Of a stretch of 64,000 nucleotides of DNA, positions 47,251 to 58,439 are shown piece after piece. Source of the DNA: Sapria himalayana (lineage: Eukaryota; Streptophyta; Magnoliopsida; Malpighiales; Rafflesiaceae); the NCBI GenBank assembly GCA_029783825.1, contig JAREIK010000801.1, forward strand, positions 10,630,391-10,694,390. Reading direction: 5' to 3'. The notes below the pieces were generated by a model. The model was given only the letters and a program-made list of their open reading frames with translations, was not told the DNA's origin and searched no databases. The position numbers and the translations under genes were made by a program. Within the stretch, counting starts at the first letter, position 1, and each line of letters opens with the position of its first letter.

Positions 47251-49559
47251 TTTTGAGTGACCAAGCAATAGCATTAGCATAATTTTATGATATTCACCAT
47301 GGTGATGCCCATTTAATCCATTAACCTTACTAAAATAAAAATTAGTTTATCTTTTCTTCCTCTAGAAAAGCATAAAGAAGTTGATTTGACAATGCCTTCA
47401 GGATCAATCCATTTTGAGTTGTCCAAGCTTTTAGGAACTTTTCTTTAGTAGATGTGGCTTTCTCAAAAGTCACAGCATTGTCATGCACAATGTCCCTCAT
47501 TAATGCTGCCACACTTGTTGTGACTTTCTTTCATAGTGTAGTGACTTTTTAGGCACCACAATATTATTTTTTATCTTCTAGAACATCAAAATCGTGACAC
47601 TATCTAGGACCATGACCTAATTTGATGTATTTTTTGGTTTAACCTCTCAATTTTTAATTTGTATCTCTTCACATCCAATTTCATTATTTTGTAATGATAT
47701 TTTCTTCTATTTCTCCAAATTCTTCCCATTCATCTTCATTTTTGATTTTTTCATATTAGCAATTCTTTTGTTATGATGATATTATATATCATTGCTTCGT
47801 TTGATCTCTATGTAATGTAATAAAAATATATCCATCAAACCTGAAAGGAATTTTTCTACTAGACATCATTCTAGCAAGTAATTTCTTCATAATTCTCATA
47901 TTTCAAATCTCCAAAGCTCACAATATTCTAATAATCAAACTAATTTAGGTTCTTATTTGGTATGAGATAGAAATTATCACTTAGTTGCATATAAGATTTA
48001 TCATTTTGATAAATTGGGCTATGTATGTTCATATTCTACTCTTAAAGTTTTTCTCTTTAATTATCTTACTTTCTAAGACCCAATGTTTTAGCTTAGTCAT
48101 AGAGTTCTACCCTATTAATTTGTGGCTAAAAAATAAAAAAAAAACTAAACCAAAGAAGCAAAAAAGTAAAGATGCCAAGTAATGTAAATATAAGCACAAA
48201 ATTAGAAGATAATATTATCTAAACTACTAAAAATAGAACTATCAATTTTTAAGGATAATTAATTAAAGTTGGCTGAATAAACTAAATAATCCTCAATTGT
48301 AGTGCTAAAAACTTTTTTTGTAAATTTGTCACATTGCCAAAATTTTAAGATTAAATAATATCCTCAAAATCTTAATGGATGAAAGTTTCTAGTCCAACTA
48401 CTTTATAGATATATAGGTCATATAAGTAATAAAGTAGACTTTCATCTAGTTATTAATCCCATTATAGGTTATGTAAGTAGTTCAATCAATCAACAATGAG
48501 TCGACTACTGCCATAGTTGAGAGAAAAATTAAATTTTTGGTAAGACTCTTAGATTATATTCTTGGTTCATTTTGTTATGCATGATGGCTTTTAAATTACT
48601 TGGTTGTTATTTTCCTAACATAATTAACTTATACTTTCTCTCAAATCTTACCCATTGTCGTTATATGATAGAAAATAATTTTTAGAAATATCATCACCTT
48701 ATGAGTCACCTCTACTAATACTTATCTCATTGCTTGCCTATCATTATCTTCCATGACGATACATGTCTCTCATACTAAAGGTGAAACCTTAAGAATAATA
48801 TTCTATAAAAATCTCACATAAATTAATGATTAGTTCAACTAAGATTATGCACAATTGATTAGCTTATAAAAGTACTCATGCTTTCAACTTCATAAGTACC
48901 ATATTCACATAATTAAACTTATCTTAATATCATGTTTAATGTATATATTTGTCTCACACATCTCTATCAAAAGGGATATCACTTATTTCCTACATTTATA
49001 TGCAAATGTGAATCATGACTTACTTATCACTATATAGCACGATAACACACACAAATCCACAATTAGTATAATTTTAATTTTAGTTCTACATATATACCAC
49101 ATTCATTAATAACTAAATCAAAATACAATCCAAACATAAAAATATATTAATTAATAATCCATTATGCAAAATAAAATATGTACATTAATCATATACTTCA
49201 ATTTAGCATGATATTATGGAGAAATTCACATGAAATAATTTGAGATACATATCATAGAATTTTGGGTTCTCATTTCTCAATGATATTCCTCTAGTGCCTT
49301 TAAGAATCAAATTATAAACTCATAATTATCATTCCTTATAGTATATTCATATTGTCTCAAATTGTACCCTAGGTAGGAGTCAAAAAATTTGCCCCTTCCT
49401 TATAGTTTATTCGTGTGTCTTATGATGCTTTTTTTCTCATGGATCTCTCATAGATTTGGGCAAATTTGTGCTTTCAAAACTCTTTATTTTGATCCTTTTC
49501 TCATGCCATCAAATTTTCTCCTATTTTCTCCTTAGTTTGTGCTTTTATGCTCAAATGGC
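47251..49559. other. Probable upstream gypsy remnant and AT-rich DNA
   Basis: 47.25-48.0 kb may hold decayed gag-protease of the minus-strand gypsy element, but I recognise no motif. The rest is AT-rich with no domain, RNA gene or termini. Confidence 0.35.
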
Positions 49560-50340
49560 TTGGTGTAATTTTTAAATAGAATGTCATGATGATGATAAAT
49601 GCAATGCCTTTGGCTTTTCAACTCTATAATAGAAAATCATAACATTGAGAATGAGCCACAACTTTGGTCTCTTTCTTGCACAAGATTGTTATGATACTAA
49701 AATTGAGATATGACTTTGATCTCTCTCTCACATCAAATTATTAAGGCACTAGGAATGACAATGACTATGTATTTCACCTTTCTAAGATGAAGTTGTGGTA
49801 GGAAGAATTGCTGTGGTTTATACATTTAATCTTAATAGCCAAAGTCATAGCATTAGGAATGAGCCATGACTTTGGTCATTTCTCATTAGAAAAAAAAGCA
49901 AGGCCCTGAGATAGTTGTGGCTCAATTAAATACTTTCTATAACTTTTTTTTAGCTAAAAGATGTAGTGTTGGAAAAGCATCACTACTTTTATTTTATTTT
50001 TTGTGGCTCTATAATGAGAAATTCATTACACTGAAGGATATCATAGCTTTTAGCAAAAGTGGGATACTTGGTTGCTGTCGCATAAAATAATGTCTCAATT
50101 ATAGAAATATTATGAGCTAATTTGACTATAACTCTAAAAAGTTTCGAAGCTAAAACAATAATTTTCATAATGAAATGATTGTTTTAATGTGATAGTAGAG
50201 TCATAACATATGAAAATTTTCGTGACTATTTGTGTAGAACTTTAGTCAATAATGGATGCCAAAATAACTATATAAACTCAATAAGGTGCAACAAAGTCAT
50301 AACACAAGGATTATTATGACTTTATATGTTTTTTCCTCCT
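49560..50340 (-). repeat. Inverted dispersed repeat related to 9.1-11.0 kb
   Basis: The reverse complement around 50083-50035 reads GCAACCAAGTATCCCAC then GCTAAAAGCTATGA, matching 10497-10530. Similar CATGACTTTGGTC-type words recur across the block. It is strongly diverged. The copies face each other across the copia element. Confidence 0.45.
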
Positions 50341-52013
50341 CTCCTACTCAATAAATCCACTAAGTTATACATCTGACACAAAAACCACCTAATTTCACTA
50401 CTATTCATCATAATCCATTAAAAGTATAATTTCATGCAATGATTCTATTTAAAACTATTTTTCATGCAAAAATATCATACATAATAACAAAAATAACTAG
50501 TATTATTTGGCATTTGGAATATCAAACAAAATCTCACACTAAGATAATTACTTTTCTCCAACAATTATCTCCACTCTAAAAAATAATAATTTTTCATTCA
50601 TTATATGTTAGTATTTTTCGTAACTAGGTTTGAGTATCATCATGTATCTAGATGGTAGAATTACTTCCTTTTTTGGCTAAGTAAACAGGTCACATCATAG
50701 TTTGAGTTTTGTGACTAAATTAGTGAGTGCAAAAATTATACAAAATAATCATGATACAACTTCTTAGCATATATCCTAAGGAGCGTATCTATCTTTCCTA
50801 GGGATCAAACTAATAACCTCAAGACAAGTGCATCATAACAATATAAAAATTCTTCATTCATGTTTCTATTACTTTTCCCTACAAGAAAGTTCCAAACATG
50901 CATACATTTGTAAACTTCATGACCTACTTGTATGCACATTAAGAAATAATGCATGCACATTAAAAAAAATAAATTGAAAAAAAGCATAAAACAATTCTTT
51001 ATTTTCAATTTTTAATGAAGCTATAACACAAAATAACCATCTGAACTAGCCTAGCTTACTTGAGAAATCTAACAAATTCAATGGTCATAAAAAATAAAAA
51101 AAATAAAAAGATCAATTATATCCCTTCTAAACTAAGTCAAACATTTTCTAATATTATTGAAATTCATGATAACATTGACATTACTTGACTAGTTGTAGAA
51201 TTATCAAATTTCATTAAACATTGTTCAAAATATTGAATGACTATCATTTTTATAAGAAAATTTTAATATCAATTGAAAAACAAGCTAGTGAATATTTATA
51301 GTTGCATGTCACCTGACAAATATCAAATATTATGAAACTACTAAATAAATATTAAAATGTTTCAAACTAAATCACATAACTATTAAACAATGTGTAATTT
51401 CATTACATTTTTTCTATGATATATTTAATTATTTAATATCTTCCTAAAAACTAAAAAAAGTCATACAAAAATGCTTAAGGCTCTTATTTAGTGTTGAGCC
51501 TAAATCTTGCTAAAAACTGCAAAAAAATTATATTATAATGCATAAGTATTGTGAAGCTTAGTTAAATTTAGTCTTGAATATTATTTATCATAAATTTTAT
51601 GGCTAAATATTTTTTATTTATCTAATAACATTTCATCATAATAATTTTTTTATGTTTTTAGAAATATAGCCTACAAATTTTGATAGTAAAAAAAACATGA
51701 ATTACAATTCATCAATTTATTAAAATGAGAGAATTAGATTTTCACACACCAAAATAAACATACTATTTAAGTATCCGAAATTCATTTTTTGATGAATCTT
51801 GCACAAAAACAAAACTTATTTATTTCTAGTTCTTTATCATGTGTAATAACTATTATACACGATATTACTTAAAAAGTACAACATCAGCATTTAAAAAATA
51901 AAACAAAATATTTTTTTGAAGAAAATTTGTATTTCATGATTTCAACCATGATGATGTCGTGAGATAATCATAAATATATGGAGATATATAAATATATTAT
52001 TCTATACATGTAA
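50341..52013. other. AT-rich spacer, nothing recognised
   Basis: No coding, RNA or terminal-repeat signal. The 67-codon open segment at 50805-51008 (minus) has only a hydrophobic stretch and no recognisable domain. Confidence 0.5.
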
Positions 52014-52355
52014 CACTACAAGAAATAAACAAATAATAAACGATGAAATCAATTTCTAATTTTGTCACAATCTACAATTAGCAACCTAAATAGAAACATA
52101 ATATTTCTGTTTCTAAAAGGTTCATTTCTAAATTTTAGAAAAGAAAATTACATGAACATTTCTAATTTGTGTGATGTAACATTTCCATCTGCAAATATAG
52201 ATACGTAATCAGATTCTTAGTTTCTATTTCTAATTCGATACTAAAATAATGATAGAATAAAAAAGCTAATTTTGTTTCTAAATTATATTTGGAATTGATA
52301 TGTCATTTTCCATTTTTAATTTCTACAACATGAACATATTTTATTTGTTGTAGCT
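52014..52355. mobile_element. Possible miniature CACTA-like element
   Basis: Starts CACTACAAGAAATAAACAA, a good CACTA terminus. The right side near 52340-52355 reads TTATTTGTTGTAGCT, whose complement matches CTACAANAAATAA. The interior repeats (A/T)TTTCTAAT(T) words in both orientations, like a subterminal array. The final TG is lost and no clear target duplication is seen. Confidence 0.45.
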
Positions 52356-52589
52356 TATGCATGCTATATATCATTTACAAATATATATAGAAACCATATA
52401 CCCTGCAATCCAATATTTTTTTTGCACATTTTTTATTCAATAACAATTATATAACATCCACTAAAATATATAAAATTAAATAATAAACATCAAAGATCAA
52501 CCATTCTCATTACACATATATTATATATAATAACATAGATAAAAAAAAAAAGTTCAACACAACAAAGTTTCTTGCAAAAATGCCATAAA

Positions 52590-53110
52590 CAACATAACAA
52601 ATAGCTACGACTCATTGTCGATATGGGTATTCTACTATAGAAATTTGCATGGATTGATGCACTATCCCTTTCATTGGAATCAATTGCAGAAATCTTGAAA
52701 AAGGGAAAATTAGCCTAAGAAAAGAGCGAGGATACTATTATCGAGGCCCATTCTGATAAAGAAGATGCTAGGCCCAAACTAGCAACCAAAAAACCATCAT
52801 ACTTTAAGGATTATGTGTGAGGATAGAATGGAATATCTTGGAGTGGGCCCTATTCATTCAGGATAGGTGCAGTTGGGTATTAGGAGGATAATTGTGGGTG
52901 TCTCAATCATGTTTGTTTTGGTGTCAGTAAAGCGGGTATGGTGGATAGTATATTGCGGTGGTATTGTTGTTTTTGGGGAGAGATATTGAGAGAAATAGAA
53001 TTCTAAATATTTCCTCATCTTCTTCATTCTTTCTCTTCTCAATTCTTCTACTATGTCCCTTCAATTCTGTAATTTTTTTTTTCCTACTGCTTATTTGATT
53101 TAATTTTGGG
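52590..53110 (+). other. Possible retroelement 3' end / LTR fragment
   Basis: A GC-richer block. 52736-52818 reads as EAHSDKEDARPKLATKKPSYFKDYV-like residues followed by TGA, which resembles the C-terminal tail of some LTR-retroelement polyproteins, and is followed by LTR-like sequence. Tentative. Confidence 0.25.
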
Positions 53111-53617
53111 AATAAACACTTACTCAAAAAGTGCCTTAGTTTGGGTAGAGTTCTTTTGGTGATACCCCAAAATGTATCATGGATCTTTTTCAAAATAATG
53201 AAAAAGAGATGAAACATCTCTCAACTTACACATATATTTCTATCTCATCATTTTCTTGTTGTGTAACTATTTCTAAACTATATCATGATATATTTCATCG
53301 CAAAAATATATTAATGTATATTACAATACACTATATATAAAAAACATCATATATAAATATCTATAACAACTTATATATATCTATGATGAAAATATTTATT
53401 TATATTTTCATGATGTCATATATCTCAATATATGCATTTATATAACATGATATGTATAATACACACACACACACACATAACTGCACATATATATGCGAAT
53501 CATTTTACTCATACTATTGAGATGTGGACCTTATATGCTCTGACCTAAATACTCCAAGACTCAATATATAAGGAGTCAAAATAATATGAGTCATGTTGGA
53601 AGAGAGAGAGGAGAGAC

Positions 53618-53712
53618 AAAACACACACACGCACACGCACACAGGCACACGCACGCACTCACACACACGCACACACACACACGCATGCACACACGCACGC
53701 GTACACACACAT
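53618..53712. repeat. CA/CG-interrupted microsatellite
   Basis: ACACACGCACACGC-type alternating purine-pyrimidine tract of about 95 bases. A shorter CA tract lies at 53461-53478. The minus-strand Cys/Val-rich open frame here is an artefact. Confidence 0.95.
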
Positions 53713-54059
53713 ATCTAAAAAATAATTGCATATGCATAATAATAATATAGATATATATAATATATACATATAAATATATGTCTATATAATGATTTGCATC
53801 ATTATACAGAAACAGAGGTGTTGCTTTTTTTAATAATACAAAGGATGTGGTAGTAATACAATGAATAATGCATTAAAAATTCAAGAAGTTTGGTTTTTGT
53901 GAAGAATTTTTTAATTATCAAAATTTGTATACTTAAATATTAATTATTTTGTGTTGGGGAAAAGACCTAATTCTATCTTTTAGAATTAAAATGCAGCTGC
54001 CTATTTTTAAAAGTAAAAAATATTTCGTCATTGTTTTTGTTCTGTAAACTTATTTATTA

Positions 54060-54547
54060 TTTTATAAGATACGCGTCACTTGCTTATTTGTTGGTTTGGG
54101 GCTGTGGGCTGTGGGCTGTGGTCATTTCATTTGGATGGGACTCGATCATTCGAACCGTCAGTCGGGCTTTTGTGAGCGGTCTAGCGTCGGTCCTCGTGGC
54201 TGCGATTTATTTATTTCAGATATTCATGCTTTCCAATTATAAGAATTTCTAATAGTAGGGCCATTTTTCTGGACAAGATCATGATCGACTAACAGATGAT
54301 TGACCGGAAGTACAGTCAAAAACGGATGGCAAACGTGCTTTTCCCATTGGAGGAAGAAATGAAACTCGTGCGGTAGCCGGGTAGATCAATCGGATAACGA
54401 AGTAGGACCATCGTTTTTTCTTATCATCGCTGCCAAGCTGATACAATCCATGAAAGATCAGTGAAAGCTGCACATAAATCGTAGAGATCTGAGCAACTAA
54501 ATTCCGCGAATCGCAATAGGAATTTTTAAATTTTCAGTGCCCGGGGG
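54060..54547 (+). promoter_or_regulatory. GC-richer promoter/5' leader of the APRL-like exon
   Basis: An island of more balanced composition with CpG, unlike the AT-rich DNA around it. It includes three direct GGGCTGT units (about 54099-54120) and a pyrimidine-poor leader ending GCCCGGGGG before the ATG at 54548. No TATA box could be fixed with confidence. The open frame at 54031-54252 is not assigned. Confidence 0.4.
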
Positions 54548-54706
54548 ATGGCTTTGGTTTTTCTGATTTTTCTATGGTTAGGAGCGTTTTCTGTGGCGAG
54601 CTTTGAGGTTGCTTCGACCTGTGTTCGCAGCAATGAGTTGGATTTCTTTATAAATGTTCTTCAGTCTCAGTGTCCTGCATCCATCTCTCCGGTTCCAGTT
54701 CTCGAG
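54548..54706 (+). CDS. First exon of a 5'-adenylylsulfate reductase-like (APRL) gene, partial
   Basis: 53 codons beginning MALVFLIFLWLGAFSVAS, a signal peptide with a hydrophobic core and likely cleavage after about residue 18. The luminal part follows with Cys25 and Cys42 (LQSQCPASISP) and ends at VLE. A splice donor GAG|GTGCGT follows. Plant APRL proteins (a thioredoxin-fold, PDI-related family of the secretory pathway) have this pattern: signal peptide, a short segment ending SQCP-SISP, then VDG and a thioredoxin domain with a CPFS-type motif. That domain would be in exon 2, which I do not find downstream to 64000. The start is in a good context (GGGATGG). It is the only convincing host coding sequence in the window. 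It could also be a gene fragment or another small secreted protein. Confidence 0.55.
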
Positions 54707-56035
54707 GTGCGTTCCGTTCGGATTTTTTTTTCTGTTTGATTTTTTGTGTGGTTTTTGTAGCATGCTGTGCAATTTGATCGTGTTACAGGGTTATCGTGAC
54801 GATCTTTGTTACGACTGTTTCATGTTCCTGATCACTACGTCCCTTCTTCAAAATCTGAATAATGTGTTTTTCAGGAATTTAAATGCTTAAAACGAGCTCA
54901 ACGAAGAAATAACGTAACTACAAATGATCGTTTGTCATTGATGTTATTTATGGCTGTGTGAACGTCTGGTAGATAATTTCTGTGTGCATTTTAAAAGTGC
55001 AGTTCAAAAAGCAAACGTTGATTTTGTATTTATCTCGTGGAATAGCTCCTGAAAGTTTTGTTCACTGAAAAAATGAATGCAACAAATTAATAAATATGAG
55101 GTCTGCACGAGGGTGGCTGATGAACTGGTTGGGAAGTCAAAAAAGTTGCTCTATTGGAGATAAAAGAAATAGAATTTTGAACAGTTGAAACTAAGTTGAT
55201 TACTGTGAGTACAAGGAATGTTGAAGATCATCCCCCTCTTTTACTTTTTTTGGTGTTTTATATGATATTTGGTCTCAAAAGATTACAGTACTTTCAAAAT
55301 TGCTATTTTTTGGCAATAAAAAAACATTCAAAATAACTTGTGAAATTAAACATTAAATTGACAAAGGGGCGTCATTTGTTCTCAAATGATAGTAGTTCCC
55401 TGAAAACTGTTCTTAATTCCTCTTTTACAGTCTCCTTACATGGGTTATTTGGTATCACTAATTAATTTCCTATTTTCTCCAAATCTCGAAATTGTTTTTT
55501 TTTTCCTTGTAATGGCACAACTGTTTTTAGAAAAAAATTAGAAATGGCACAAATTTCTCTTTTTGGTTGAATTGCTCATTTGGGGCATGTGGTGTTACTT
55601 GTTAGTGATCAATGAGATTACAAATTCTCTTGTTAGTATTATATTGACTTATATAAGGTGCTATGTTCTGGGCAAATTAGGGTTTTTTGTGGATGGATTT
55701 TGTGTATGTTTTAAGCAATTAAAGGGCAATATCACACCTACATTGTTCTAGATTATTACTAAATATTACTTGATGGAAGGTGCCTTCTAATCATCACATA
55801 TTAATGATTTAAATTCTAATTGCTACCACTAGCTGTCATATGTGGTCTGGGTCTTCCCAAACGAATGGCTTGGGCTGCATTCCATGGTCATCATGCATAT
55901 ATTCTCAGGCCAGCAGAGCCCAGCCTTGTTGTCCCCAACCCAGCCTAGCCTGACCTGATGGTCTTCTCAGAAGCTTGATGAGCTGTGTTATGGATTTTTC
56001 TAGGGTTTGGCCCAGTTCAAATTACAAGAACTAGC
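54707..56035 (+). other. Putative intron 1 of the APRL-like gene (start)
   Basis: Begins GTGCGT after codon 53. T-rich, with intron-like composition and no further exon seen. The block 55830-56000 is GC-richer (CCCAGCC-type words) and may be TE sequence. If this is an intron it extends beyond the window and takes in all the TEs to the right. Confidence 0.4.
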
Positions 56036-56439
56036 TGTCAAATTTTTTTGAAACTATTTTATTTAAAATTTAATTTTATATTATTTAGCTAACATTTTGT
56101 TATAAAATATATTTTATATACATAAATGATAACTAGTTATCTCTAATTATCGATACATTCTAATTGCTCTAATTTTTGATTCAATTTGCAAGTTATTTTT
56201 TTTAAATAAATATAAATACATATGTGTGTGAGTGTGTGTGTGTACACACACACACACATATTTATGTTTATTTATTTATTTATTTTATGTATGTTTTATG
56301 TTAGATTTAATGTTTATTTATTTTTTACTCTTTGGATGATAGTATGGTTTATTATGTCAGAATTAATGTTATTATGTTAGAATTATGTTATGATTTGTCC
56401 TAATCTACTAACTTTTATATTTATAGGTATATTTTCACA
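56036..56439 (+). repeat. Possible copia LTR end
   Basis: AT-rich sequence with a TG/CA microsatellite (56224-56260), ending TTTTCACA directly before a primer-binding site. The LTR start is not located. Confidence 0.35.
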
Positions 56440-56451
56440 TGGTATCAGAGC
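56440..56451 (+). promoter_or_regulatory. LTR-retrotransposon primer-binding site
   Basis: TGGTATCAGAGC, the exact initiator-methionine-tRNA complement used by plant copia elements. No gag follows. Confidence 0.65.
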
Positions 56452-56579
56452 TAACGGGTGTGCGAATCCTAGATAAGGAAGAGAGATAGCTGAGAAGTAC
56501 ATATGCTGTATGCATCTGCATTAGCATAGATGTACACATACATTTGTGTTGCACATTGACGTGTTGGTGCCTGTGTTTA

Positions 56580-56905
56580 TTGGTAATGTGAATGCCAAGC
56601 ATTGTTGACATTGAAGTGTGGGTGCTTCTGTTCATTGGTAATGTGGAGGCCTGCATCATGTGGGTTATGTTCAGTGATAGTGTTTGCTGTGGTGCATGTG
56701 CAGTTATAGTGTTTGCTGTGGAGCATGTGCAGTGTATAGTGGTTGTGTGGACATGTGCATTGTGTGTTGCCTATGCTATGGGAATGTGGAAGTGATTATT
56801 TTGTGTGCCGTGTGCAATGGCATTGTGCAATGGCATTGTGGGGTGGCTCACTTGTGGTGTGTAATGGTAGTGTGCACTGTGAGTGCAGTCAAAGGCGGCT
56901 AGCAG
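56580..56905 (+). repeat. TGTG-rich degenerate repeat
   Basis: Imperfect short repeats of GTTTGCTGTGG(T/A)GCATGTGCAGT and GCAATGGCATTGT. Cys/Val-rich open frames in three registers are composition artefacts. Confidence 0.6.
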
Positions 56906-57277
56906 CTTTGACTACTTTGGCAAAGAAGATATTTGTTACAAAATTACTATCAACTATTGATTAATATGTGATAATTTATTGAGATATATTTATTTTTTTT
57001 ATTTTTATAAAATAATTATTGATAAGCATTTTGTATTATATATTAGATATTATGGGATTTAGTAACATCACTCTAATTATAAATTATGCATATATATGAT
57101 GCTATTGTACAATTTGTGAGATTGATTGGAGGAATCTAGAGATTCATAGTAATTTATTACTCATTTTATTTGTTTTACACAATTAACTATATAGTTATTG
57201 AAGACCTTTATAAGAGAGATGCACATGATTAAGATAGTAAAATAAATAAAGTTACTTTTTGGCATGATGTTCTTGTA

Positions 57278-58118
57278 TATAAGTGTCAAGTGGGTTGTGT
57301 AGCTTGAGCACAACATAAGGCATGGCCTAGATTAGCTTGCCAATCTTGACATGTCATGATTCCGAATCATGGTTGGACTTGGATTGTGCTAGCCTGAGGC
57401 ACAATTTGTGTCGTTTGGGATGGAGCTAGCCTTGCCTCGTGTCTGGCAAGACACAACCTATATGCCTGGTTTGATGATATGGTCTATCGGTATGGTGACT
57501 AATGATAGAGCATGGGTGAGTCATGGGTCATGTGTCATGCCTTGTTGAGTAACCATCCTATGGGGGCTAGATAAAAAGACTTTGTAGGATTACAAGGTGT
57601 CAAAGATGAATTACTATAATTATATATTATTAAAAGATATATACATGTAGGATTACATGTGATATTGGTAATCTTAAAAGATATGTTGATTAATATACTA
57701 AAAAAATATGGTATGTGAAATTACAAATAAACTCAATTAAACAAAATAACTATTGATATTGGATCTAGTTTAGTTTTGTTATCTCTTTTATATATCATAA
57801 TGATTTTTGGAGGAAAGATATTATCGAATTGATTGTAATCATGAGTTTTTTAATAAATAATAAAATATAATTTTCTAATCTAAAAAATAAAAATTCTTAT
57901 TAGATTTTGCCTCAAATAAAAACCATTTTTGTGTGGTTTTTATATTCGACATGAATTGGCATGATCCCATTTTTGTGTGGCCCAAATGGGTTGTGCTTGG
58001 CTTGATAATTTGGCATCTGTGCTAATGACAATGAGCTATGGCGGGCACGACATGGGGTCATGGTTGAGCCACATAGAAATTGGCCATGATAGTATTGTAT
58101 ATCCGTTTGACACCTCTA
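57278..58118. mobile_element. Non-autonomous hAT element (841 bp)
   Basis: Left end TATAAGTGTCAAGTGGG and right end CCGTTTGACACCTCTA are inverted relatives of the TAGAGGTGTCAA terminus at 15392. Flanked by near-perfect 8 bp duplications TTCTTGTA (57270-57277) and TTATTGTA (58119-58126). GC-richer subterminal parts with GGCATGG/CATGACC-type words enclose an AT-rich middle. No transposase. Confidence 0.78.
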
Positions 58119-58439
58119 TTATTGTATATGCAATATAAATTATTTTCCTCACTAGAGCATAAATCCATCAATGAACAATTTAGTATATGTGATATAGACA
58201 GTTATATATCCTAGAAACAACTCATTTAGCTTATCCTAATAGTAGATGAAGAATCAGTCATAATAGAGGCATATCTATGAAATTCTCAGTATAATGCACA
58301 TATTAAAGGAAGAGTGGCCATGCTATGATAAGTTGTTGATAGTTATTTTTAGACAAGTATATGCATAATGTCATTAGTAAGATATCAATAGATATATTCT
58401 ATTTTTTTAGATATTTTTAGTTTAGTGACTTATTTTTCT

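Noticed and set aside
53514..53708. Cys/Val-rich minus-strand frame
   Set aside because: Encoded by a CA/CG microsatellite.
56435..56964. Overlapping Cys/Val and His/Met-rich frames
   Set aside because: Arise from TGTG/GCAATGG degenerate repeats; no domain.
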